Part shown: piece after piece, positions 55,980-64,000 of the stretch
Layout: every line of letters begins with the position of its first letter
How positions within the stretch are numbered: the first letter of the stretch is position 1
Source of the DNA: Phorcus lineatus
Lineage: Eukaryota; Mollusca; Gastropoda; Trochida; Trochidae
NCBI GenBank assembly: GCA_921293015.1
Contig: OV121093.1
Coordinates: 2,333,027 to 2,397,026, forward strand
Reading direction: 5' to 3'
DNA: 64,000 nt
Notes under the pieces: generated by a model
What the model saw: the letters and a program-made list of their open reading frames with translations, nothing else
What the model was told of the DNA's origin: nothing
The model's database searches: none
Program-made: the position numbers and the translations under genes

Positions 55980-57370
55980 GCACATCCACCTAAAATCACT
56001 AAATGTGGAAAGGGCTTTCTTCTCACTAGTGAAATCAGACACTACTTAGACAATATAGCAACCTTCACTAGCATCAACGGTCTAAAAGTCAAAAACAAAT
56101 TAAAGGGGTCATCAGAATCAATCCCAAACTAACTGATCTAGAACTAGAACAATGTATATATCAAGCTTATTTTTACAATCCTAAAAGATAATACAAACTA
56201 GAAAGATCAAGAAACAGAAACAAAACACTCCTTCCGTAGTTCTAACTTTTGAAGGAACCACCCTTCCCAGTCACACAACCTTCGCAGGCGTACCAGGGCT
56301 ACCAGTAGATCCCTATCTAAAACAGCCCACATTTTGCACTAAATGCTTCATGTATGACCACGCCTCAGCAGACTGTCCAAACGCAAAACACTGCTCACGA
56401 TGTCATAGAACTGGACATAACTACGACAGTTGTCACAACAAAATGTATTGTGGCAGCTGTGACAAGTACGGACATAGTGCCCTCTCTAGAAAATGCCCTT
56501 TCAAAGTAAAACAGGTAGAAAACCTTAACAAGCGCCAACTCAAAACAAAACCCCAAACCAAAACAACTTCTACCTACAGAGATGCCGTTGAAGAATCTAT
56601 TGTCTTCAACCCATCCAACCACTCCTCACCTAGGCACTCACCAAACAGCCTAGAAACCCATCACTCTAGGAAAGTTATCCCAAGCAACATAGTTGAAACC
56701 ACACAACAACCTACCTCATCACAACTTGAACACACACTAAAGAAAGTAGAGAAAAGACTCCTAGATGATATAAGATCAGCCAGGAAGGAAAAAAACACAA
56801 AACAAACTAAGACTAAACCAAATAAGCAAGGAGAAAAGTAAGTACCTCCTATGATAAGGAAAAACCTTAGATACGCACAAGACAAATCTAGAACTAATGA
56901 ATCCCAACCATCCAATCAGCAAGACTTAAGACAAACCATCAGAGAAAAGCATAGGAACACACGTTCAAACACCAATGAAAAAGGAGGAGTAGTTGATAAA
57001 ATAGTAATCTTCATAACCCAGGCACTAATTAACCAATTCCCAACCATCTTTCACAAATCCCATCTCAAAGACGTTAAAAGACTCTACACTAGCTCAGCCA
57101 AACTAGGCCTCTGCAGTATTGACCTCCAAGATTTCTCCGATAGGATTTATCCAAATACAACACAGACAAACAAGTCCTACTTCGTAGACAAATCAACTTA
57201 CTAGAAACTCACATTAACCACAACCATCCAACCCCCTTTTGCAATTATGGCTGATTTCACTGTATTTCAGCAGAACATTAAGGGCCCTAAAATCCAATTT
57301 CCTAAGGCATGAAACCTTAAATAGCTTTGACTACATAATCGCATTGTTATTATCACATTTGTAATAAAAT
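55980..57370 (+). pseudogene. I/Jockey-like LINE: ORF1 with zinc knuckles and the very start of ORF2
   Basis: The plus strand codes for an ORF1 (gag-like) RNA-binding protein. Degraded sequence from 55990 (ATFTSINGLKVKNKLKG) is followed by PSVVLTFEGTTLPSHTTFAG and GLPVDPYLKQPTFCTKCFMY. Three CCHC-type zinc knuckles follow (CTKCFMYDHASADC, CSRCHRTGHNYDSC, CGSCDKYGHSALSRKC) near 56336-56490, then a Lys/Thr-rich tail to 56841 and further pieces to 57200. At 57247 ATG begins MADFTVFQQNIKG. Frameshifted LKSNFLRHETLNSFDYIIAL follows, the start of the endonuclease of ORF2. Nothing of ORF2 is seen beyond about 57360. The LINE is therefore cut on its 3' side, unlike the usual 5' truncation. Confidence 0.75.
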
Positions 57371-57859
57371 TTTAGTTTTGTTTAGATTTCTTTAAAGAAA
57401 AGGAGGTATAAAGTTTGAATTCCTTTAGTATTTTTTGTAAGTAATGAAATGGATATATGTCTCTCTTTTTTTCCCCAATTCATATAAAAACTCCATGATT
57501 TGATATTTTTTCAGATTCAGATGTTGAGAAGAATGATGCAAGTCAAACTCATGATGAACAATTGCAACAATAAACATCTTGAGATGAATCATTCTCCAGT
57601 GGACTGAGCAAAGTAAGAATTTTTTAATTTTAGACAGAAATAATGTTGAATATTTATCTATAGAACTCTTAGTTTGTCAAGCCTGAAAGGCGAGGATTGA
57701 ATGATGCTTACAAACAATGATATCTAAGAAGAATGCTATCTGACTTTTATAATGAATATTGGGTACATTTGCAGGGATTGGGAAAGACACCTATAATAAT
57801 GGGCCATATATAGAGCTTTTTGTCATTTTCAGATTTTTGAATGGGCCATTCCCCTTAGT

Positions 57860-57925
57860 GTCACTTTGTGTTGTTCTAAGATGTGGACTTCCACATATAT
57901 TCAGTCTGAAAACTTTTCGCATCAT
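57860..57925 (+). repeat. 66 bp duplication also present at 55374-55440
   Basis: AGTGTCACTTTGTGTTGTTC, TAAGATGTGGACTTCCACAT and ATTCAGTCTGAAAACTTTTC match the earlier copy (AGTGTCACTTCGTGTTGTTC, TAAGATGCGGACCACCACAT, ATTCAGTCTGAAAAGTGTTC) with about nine differences. The two flank the ORF1 LINE, and the right copy lies just before a small ORF. A duplicated leader or promoter is one explanation, part of an unrecognised repeat another. Confidence 0.7.
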
Positions 57926-57943
57926 TCAAACGAAAACACACAC

Positions 57944-58169
57944 AATGGCTTATCGTATTGGCGATCTCGTGCAATCCTTGGACAGCATGGCCGGTCAGTG
58001 GCGCAGTGCAGTCTTGGAAGATGTGTCTAGTAACTGGGAAAGGATCAAATTTTCAGACATACGTCGCCCTGATGAATGGAAAAAGTTGGGTGAGCGTCTT
58101 AAACTATTTCCTAATAGCACAAGTGAGATGTGGAGTAGCACCTATTCGAAAAGAGACAGGGAGATATGA
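57944..58169 (+). CDS. Small ORF with Tudor/chromo-like barrel pattern (about 74 aa)
   Basis: ATG at 57944 opens MAYRIGDLVQSLDSMAGQWR, then SAVLEDVSSNWERIKFSDIR and RPDEWKKLGERLKLF, ending at TGA 58169. The pattern (Y/K-IGD-V, D....QW..A.....V, I.F..., DEW) resembles a Tudor/chromo-barrel reader module of the kind that binds methylated histones. The usual FxGW is changed to FSDI. The body after FPN differs between frames: a second frame (58080-58230) continues with RCGVAPIRKETGRYEQLQVG and a CFNCKPSEMKF end, so a frameshift or an intron may be present. It could be a first exon, a gene relic, or a captured domain. Confidence 0.45.
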
Positions 58170-58234
58170 ACAACTTCAAGTTGGAAAACGTGTCTGTTTT
58201 AACTGCAAGCCGTCGGAGATGAAATTCTAGTTCT

Positions 58235-58670
58235 ACTGCACTGTCCGCTCTACGACAATATAAGAAAACCCCGGATAATTTTTTTTTTATCAACTCTGTG
58301 ATACTTTTAACTTTTTAAAGGATGAAAGGAAAATCTGTTTATCTTGTCCAACCCTGATATGTATTTTATTAGTGCCAGTCTGCAAGGGTTTACTTGAACA
58401 TGGAAGGAACATTTTAAACCGGTGTTTACGTTTATAGATATTTTGAATACTTCTTTAATTTTCTCACCCCTTTTTTGTTTTATCTGTTTTATAATGTTCA
58501 TGTTCTGAAACTTGTTTACTGTGTATATATAGTCTCTCATAAACTCCAAATGGTGACTCATAAATATACTGTATTTTCTTATGTATAAATGCACGAGGCG
58601 AGACTTAAATAAATCATTTGTCTCTCTGTCTCCTATTTGTGTTCAGTAAAAAACTTGATTTATACCTGAT
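58235..58670. other. AT-rich stretch between the small ORF and a SINE
   Basis: No gene supported. TTTTTTTTAT near 58279 and ordinary AT-rich sequence. Confidence 0.4.
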
Positions 58671-58672
58671 TT

Positions 58673-58957
58673 ATGGCGTTCGGCTTCGGATCAGGAGGTT
58701 CGAATCCCGCCGGGGGTTCGGCAACTTTGTCTGCAGTAGAGAACTGTTCTACACGCAGTCAGGTTTGGGTGCAATGCTACACTGAAATTCAGCGCAGTAC
58801 CACCCATGGTTCGCTAGTTCCAGGCGATGCTCGCAGGTTTCACCGCAATGCATAGCCACAATGGTGTTGCGGGCTTTCTCCCTGCACTAATACTAGCAGC
58901 CGCGATATAAGTGAAATAATCTTGAAAGCGGCGTTAAACACCAACTCACCTCACCTG
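58673..58957 (+). mobile_element. SINE family B, near-consensus forward copy
   Basis: It starts inside the tRNA-like head (GGCGTTCGGCTTCGGATCAG, GAGGTTCGAATCCCGCC). The full body follows (GTCTGCAGTAGAGAACTGTT, CTACACGCAGTCAGGTTTGG). The end is GCGGCGTTAAACACCAACTC, ACCTCACC. It is the best local reference copy. GATTTATG flanks it on both sides (58667-58674 and 58964-58971), a probable target duplication. Confidence 0.92.
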
Positions 58958-58974
58958 ATTTATGTAAGATGTCA

Positions 58975-59250
58975 CTTTGTACATGTCAACTACGTTAAGA
59001 CAAAGAATCGTTGATTTGTTACTGGTATCTCTTTGTTATATTTTGGAATGAAAATCTTAATAAATTCTTAATACCCTGTACAATTGTCGCTCGCCTCTAT
59101 TCGTTTTGCAATGTCTATAGTTACAAACACGATTAGCATAGGAGTTTTAACCCTGTCAATCACGGATGAGTTTACAACAATGTGTTAGTTATTATGATAA
59201 GTTGGTAAGCTTCAAACCCATTATTTGATATTCTAAAACTTAACCTACTC
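58975..59250. other. Spacer between two SINEs, nothing recognised
   Basis: About 280 bp of AT-rich DNA without a gene. Confidence 0.4.
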
Positions 59251-59254
59251 GTTA

Positions 59255-59590
59255 CCGTTGAGTGAGTGAGTGAGTTGGGGGTTTAACGTGTTTTGAACAA
59301 TATTTCAGTTAATAAACACGTGGATGACAAGCATCCAAAAGAGAGTGGACAGATCAGAGAGAAAGGGATCGAAGGTATAAGGGAAAATACTGAAAGAAAG
59401 GCATAGTGAGAGACAAAAAGCAGGTTTTGGAAGGACTCGAATTCAAATTCAAATGGTCTGGATACTACCCGTCGACCTGTCCACCGTGGGTGCCCCTATC
59501 AGGAGCATGTTAGCTCAGGCTGGTATAGCTCTCATGGTCTCAGAAGAACTAAAACCACCACTCCACGATAAGGTATGGTGTCCTGAGGTG
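59255..59590 (-). mobile_element. SINE family A, reverse orientation
   Basis: TTGAGTGAGTGAGTGAGTTG, GGGGTTTAACGTGTTTTGAA is followed by the inverse body, ending ACCACCACTCCACGATAAGG, TATGGTGTCCTGAGGTGG. Diverged from the 10644 copy. Confidence 0.88.
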
Positions 59591-59697
59591 GCGTTACTGT
59601 TGAATATCGTTAAAAGATATAAGACGCTACATTACGACAATCTTTTCATAGTAGTTATAGAAATGAAGTGAGCCTACGTAAAGAAGACAAATGTTAT

Positions 59698-59757
59698 CAT
59701 CTTGTTGGAGTGAGTGAGTTTGGGTTTAACGTGCTTTGAACAATACATCTTGTTGGA
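59698..59757 (-). mobile_element. Extremely truncated SINE family A insertion (36 bp) with 12 bp target duplication
   Basis: CATCTTGTTGGA at 59698-59709 and 59746-59757 brackets only GTGAGTGAGTTTGGGTTTAA, CGTGCTTTGAACAATA, the extreme 3' end of family A. This is a target-primed insertion that stopped after 36 bases. Confidence 0.88.
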
Positions 59758-59783
59758 AAATATGGAGAACGGAGAAGGATTAG

Positions 59784-62320
59784 TTCACCAACCATGACCT
59801 GCCGGCATTCAGAGACAGAGTGGTGAAGTTTCTGGTATTGTTTGTCAGCGACTCTAAGACATCGGAAGCGTACTCAATGGAGATAGTAGTTGGAGAACTC
59901 GATGACTCGTTTACGAAAGAAGGTAGGCATTCGAACAATAAAAATATTATTATTATAAGTTATATAAGTTATTAGCATACGCTTGTCTGTATATCATTAA
60001 TAATAAATGAAACTCTACATGAAAGCACATCCAACTCAATTAAACTATTTCAGATCTCATCAGAACACCCATTCCTGTAAGGATAATGAAGCGATCCTTG
60101 AGTATTGGACAGCTTTGTCATGATGATGAGAATTGGTTTTGGGAAGGAGATCAAGAGAGGTCAAGTCGATACAAACGACCATTCCAAGTGCAGTGTCACC
60201 ACATCAGAGGGAACGGTAATTCCATACGAGAACCTACAGAAACCGGTTTGTTCTTCTCTTTCAATGATATTATTTCTTAATCAACAACGCTCGAATATTT
60301 ATGTAACATCGGTTGATGTATTTAAATGCAGTATTATAATAATCGCTGGTAAGATCCCACATGTCCTAATTATTCAAATGATGTTTGAGCTTTTCAGAAA
60401 TTTTAAAACTAAATTGTTAGAATAATTTCCTTTTAACCAGAGGACAGTTTCGTTCTTCAACTTGGCAGTCGGACCACCACAGGACTCAATACCTTAACGT
60501 GGTTTGCGTGCTTCAGAGACCCCAAGAGCTATGCCAGCTGGAACTTTCATGCTCCTGATAGGGACACCCAAGCTGGACAGGTCGACGGTTAGAAGCCAGA
60601 CTAAATTTGAGTCCTTCTACAACCTGTTGTCTATCTCTCACTATGCCTTTCTTTCCGTCTTTTCCCTCAACCTTTCGATCCCTTTCTCCCTTGTCTGTCC
60701 ACTCTCTTTTGGATGCTTGACCATCCACGTGTTTAATGTTGTTCAAAGCACGTTAAACCCCAACTCACTCACTCACTTGGCAGTCGGTGACGACGACACA
60801 GTAGCTGATCCGATCAGGTGGCTCCTTCCCGTAAACGAAAGGCGGCTCATTCAACAAAGATATTTCGTCATGTCTTTTAAAATAAATCAAATGTCAATTA
60901 AAAGATCTGCTTAATTAACCACCGGCTTCGTACCATATTGGATTATTGAGTCTTCATGTGGATTGTTAGCTTTTGAATAACAGACTAATAAATCGATCCC
61001 CGCTAATTTACGCTCATTACACCGTATTGGTTTTTATCTTATACGTTTTATGCTAGAATATGTCTGTATAAATATGTTGACAGAATACTCTTCCATTCCA
61101 CAGATAACATCAACACCGATGGTAAAGAGACGAAAGGAGCTCGAGGTATCAGACAGGTGAAATTTGAGTCCTGAAACAGCGTATCCTATGTATAACAAAC
61201 GCGCACTTTGTTTCTTATTCGCTCTTTTTCAATGCAAATCTAAAACTTATTTCAATTTGAAAGTCGACATTCCGTTGATGAGATATTTATATATTTCTAC
61301 TCATATCAGGTACTTGAATAGTGCTAATTAGACTTGTTGAGCTGTTTACTAATAGAAATATAATTTCACTTTAAAATATTTGTTACAATACAATGCTTAG
61401 TGACATGGGATTTTTTCTATTATAAGTTCAAATTTCTTCTTATAAATCATTTGAATCTATGATGTTCTAAAACATATCGAAAAAAAAATATCCTCACGAT
61501 TTTGCGACTTTTCGATAAGGATATTAAGCTATCTTTTCTCTGTAATTAATTGCAATCATGTATCATATTTCTCTTTAAATAACGCTAATCGGATCAGGAA
61601 AGCCGACAGAACGCAACTGTATCAAAGTGTTTCCGCAGCCAAGTCAGCAACCCCAGTCCGAGTCGAAGTCTGCAACTAGATAACAGCCCGAATCCAACTC
61701 TGCCATCCACCAGTAGGCCCAGTCCAAGTGCAACCTATAGCTCAAGCACGGACCAGACAAGCCAGCAGGAATTGTCAGTGGAGGTTGCCCTACTGCGAGC
61801 TGACATGAATACCATCTTAGACAACCAGAGGCGTATACTCGACATGCTTAGTGCTATGAGACGAAGCTCTTCTTCAACTGCATCAGGGTAAACGGAGCAA
61901 ACCAGGTCGCTAACAGATCCGCGTGTTTGGGACATTCGCCCTGCTGACCTTCCAGAGATATTTAATGACGCCAAGATTTAAGAAACAATCGAAAAAAACA
62001 ACCACCGGAGATGCGATTGCTCAAGCCACAGATGCATGTGGGGGACGCGAGAATCTCTTGCTAAGAGCTCTTCTCGCGTCTATTTACCTTAGGTGATAGT
62101 TACGGCCGTAACGTGTATGGAAGGGCGGAAGACAATGAAGAAAGAACCCATTGAAACTATTCTTGACGTATGCTTCCAATTGTTTTCATCACATAGTCAA
62201 GGAAAGAAAGCTTCGTCGGCCTGCGTGAATGCAATCAACACTTTCAACAGATATTTGTGGAACAGAAGGTTGTCATCGACAACACTGCCCGAGCTTCCAG
62301 AAAGATATGACTATTAATTA
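59784..62320 (+). pseudogene. Unrecognised multi-exon gene, one exon split by a SINE
   Basis: Exons inferred by eye. E1 59784-59922 (LPAFRDRVVKFLVLFVSDSK, then YSMEIVVGELDDSFTKE). E2 about 60103-60245 (MMMRIGFGKEIKRGQVDTND, then TSEGTVIPYENLQKP). E3 60441-60830 (RTVSFFNLAVGDDDTVADPI, RWLLP), containing a SINE. E4 61104-61145 (ITSTPMVKRRKELE). E5 61598-61887, a Ser/Pro-rich linker and a coiled-coil-like VALLRADMNTILDNQRRILD. The E1-E2, E2-E3, E3-E4 and E4-E5 phases agree. After a stop at 61888, coding-like text continues in shifting frames: DPRVWDIRPADLPEIFND, then TTTGDAIAQATDACGGRENL. A last open part at 62093-62317 has KKEPIETILDVCFQLFSSHS. The layout (linker, coiled coil, helical C-terminus) could suit a nuclear regulator such as a BEN-type protein, but I do not recognise it. 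SINE and frame breaks suggest decay. Confidence 0.5.
60460..60787 (+). mobile_element. SINE family A inserted in an exon, with 13 bp target duplication
   Basis: ACTTGGCAGTCGG at 60460-60472 and 60775-60787 flanks the 302 bp element (60473-60774). Removing the element and one duplication rejoins SFFNLA with VGDDDTVADP in one frame. The insert is in the sense orientation of the surrounding gene and carries in-frame stops. Confidence 0.93.
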
Positions 62321-62324
62321 GATA

Positions 62325-63065
62325 CCAGTGTGTTTGTATGAGGTCATGTGGGGGTTTCACAGCTTCATTATTCTTGAAGAATTGCTGAAGAGACATGCAT
62401 TATCCGTTATCGTTTATATGTATCAATATTTTCTATATAGGATATATGAGTGTGCGTCAGTCTAATTTCGAAATTCAATGATTAAAATGATCTTTTAGGG
62501 AGTAGCCCTACTATAAAGGAATTTAATTTAGAGTTTATGCATTATGTGAAATAACTACTCATCTATGCTTTATACATGCTGTACGATTAATTTATCACAT
62601 CACCTCCATGTACAGCTGGCTTTACATTTTACAGAAAACCCATCATTATTCATTCACTCGACAATTTCATAACTGATGACATCGTGGTGATGATGATTGT
62701 GGCATACAACATCCATCATAATCATTAACTTCCCATTTCCGCCTATGCGAAATAAAATTCCGAACAATGACTTTTGTGTTATGTTTCCGTCTAAGAGAAA
62801 TTATGTGTATGCGGTTGCGGTTGCACATGGTATCTAGTAAGTTTCGAAATAATAACATAATACAAGATTCAGTTTGGCTAGTAACATCAAGGCTTCATTT
62901 GCGGTCTACAATTTGAAATATCACATTATTATTCGTTCAATCGTTGATTGATCCATAGCTGGAAGATCATATAGATTTTGATAGGTTACTGTAACGTTTG
63001 GGTCAAATAAATACCATCATATTATTAATGAACCGATAGAAGCACTATTGCAAAAGATGACCTTC
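62325..63065. other. AT-rich stretch after the multi-exon gene
   Basis: No gene recognised; presumed 3' flank. Confidence 0.4.
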
Positions 63066-63071
63066 GATAAG

Positions 63072-63376
63072 AGTGAGTGAGTGAGTTGGGGTTTAACGCC
63101 GCTTTCAAGATTATTTCACTTATATCGCGGCTGCTAGTATTATAGCAGGGAGAAAGCCCGCAACACCCTTGTGGCTATGCATTTGCGGTGAAACCTGCGA
63201 GCATCAGCTGGAACTAGCGAACGATGGGTGATACTGCCCTGAAACTCAGTGTAGCATTGCACCCAAACCTGACTGTGTGTTGAACAGTTCTCTACTGCAG
63301 ACAAAGTTGCCGAGCCCCTGGCGGGATTCGAACCACGGACCTCTTGATCCGAAGCCGAACGCTCTAACCACTGGCT
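63072..63376 (-). mobile_element. SINE family B, reverse orientation, near complete
   Basis: It runs from GAGTGAGTGAGTGAGTTGGG through GCCGCTTTCAAGATTATTTC to the reversed head CGGGATTCGAACCACGGACC, CCGAACGCTCTAACCACTGG. The remaining head is replaced by family A sequence at 63385. Confidence 0.9.
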
Positions 63377-63382
63377 TTTACC

Positions 63383-63505
63383 AGTCGACCTGTCCAGCTT
63401 AGGTGTCCCTACCAGGAGCATGTAAGCTCTGGCTGGCATAGCTCTCGGTGTCCCTGAAGCACGCAAACCACCACACCACGATAAGGTACTGAGTCCAGTG
63501 GTAGA
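63383..63505 (-). mobile_element. SINE family A head fragment joined to the family B copy
   Basis: ACCAGTCGACCTGTCCAGCT, TAGGTGTCCCTACCAGGAGC and on to CACCACACCACGATAAGGTA, CTGAGTCCAGTGGT is the inverse of the 5' third of family A. It adjoins the family B copy in the same orientation with no GTGAGT block between. Confidence 0.85.
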
Positions 63506-63807
63506 TGGTTTGGCCTGCTGTTGATTGTTGCAGGATGTCCTACTTTCAATTCAAGTCTATTCTTTATTATCTAGGCCCACGTACAAAACATATATACAAA
63601 ACAAGACAATATTATATTTGAGAGAACAATGAAATATACAATGTAAATTAATTGGGTGATAGAGTTATTGAACGCAGAGTGAGTGCATCTCTAATCAAAC
63701 ATGAGTAGGGTAAAAGAGTCTCTGAGTTTTGACGTTGTAAAACATTTTGAAAGTAAGAAAATTAACATTTTCAGGTATAGTCCACCGGCCCAGAGGGGTC
63801 CCCATGC

Positions 63808-63808
<1 letters not shown>

Positions 63809-63848
<40 letters not shown>
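63809..63848. repeat. Poly-C run of 40
   Basis: An uninterrupted C tract (with CATGCA before it). The poly-Pro and poly-Gly frames across it are artefacts. Its true length is unreliable in sequencing. Confidence 0.95.
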
Positions 63849-64000
63849 ATGGCAGACTGAGACTAACTTTTTTTGAAGCCTTGACATGTCTATTATGCAA
63901 ATTTGACTGGTAACAGTGTATAAACTGGGACGAAATGTGTCATTTTTACATATTTCCATGGGTACCCCCCTCAGCCACTTATTCTCTGAAGCGTCACACC

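Noticed and set aside
58673..58760. tRNA genes suggested by A-box and B-box motifs in the SINE heads
   Set aside because: The heads are not foldable as complete tRNAs, are fused to SINE bodies and recur in many diverged copies. They are tRNA-derived SINE promoters.
60086..60280. An open frame MKRSLSIGQLCHDDENWFWE in the second exon region
   Set aside because: The alternative frame (FGKEIKRGQVDTND...) fits the phases of the neighbouring exons, so this one is probably a shadow.
63701..63959. Poly-proline and poly-glycine reading frames
   Set aside because: They are produced by the 40-base C run.

Overview
The window is animal nuclear DNA, most likely from a gastropod mollusc and possibly an abalone (Haliotis). 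That placement is inferred from a single-cysteine-cluster Toll-like receptor, spliced genes with GT/AG signals in AT-rich DNA, and a dense load of tRNA-derived SINEs. Several SINE families share an unusual end built of GTGA units followed by GTTTAACG. Nothing prokaryotic is present.

Layout. 0-9 kb: a CT microsatellite, SINEs, an L1/Tx1-type LINE tail carrying an inverted-repeat element with TTAA flanks, and a pogo/Tigger-like terminus. 9.3-11.8 kb: a minus-strand Toll-like receptor exon cut by a SINE. 12.1-14.5 kb: a minisatellite of about 22 bp units with 66 bp and 531 bp higher orders. 15.9-20.9 kb: a 54 bp satellite of about 86 copies that grows out of one terminal inverted repeat of a MITE. 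22.9-24.0 kb: an intronless secreted-protein gene. 25-28 kb: SINEs and two more copies of the same MITE. 29.2-29.7 kb: a broken paralogue of the secreted-protein gene. 33.3-37.9 kb: an old L1/Tx1-type LINE interrupted by a younger CR1/L2-type LINE. 38.9-43.2 kb: SINEs and a Tc1 transposase relic. 43.5 kb: a candidate membrane-anchor exon. 45.7-46.9 kb: an intact paralogue of the 22.9 kb gene. 47.8-50.3 kb: two Penelope-like elements head to head, with hammerhead-ribozyme-like motifs near both outer ends. 52 kb: an ATCGAT-rich MITE. 56-57.4 kb: ORF1 of an I/Jockey-like LINE. 57.9 kb: a small Tudor/chromo-like ORF. 59.8-62.3 kb: an unrecognised multi-exon gene, also interrupted in an exon by a SINE.

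Themes. The host genes are a Toll-like receptor and a small family of secreted proteins with an apple/PAN-like N-terminus. Both are compatible with recognition or defence at the cell surface, but a functional link between them is only a guess. The rest is a record of mobile-element activity. One SINE family has inserted twice into coding exons with clear 13 bp target duplications, and another SINE family shares its 3' tail with the CR1/L2 LINE in this window. In the Toll-like receptor case the SINE brings splice-donor-like ends and could in principle be removed in frame. Exon boundaries are inferred by eye from GT/AG signals and codon phase; none has transcript support.
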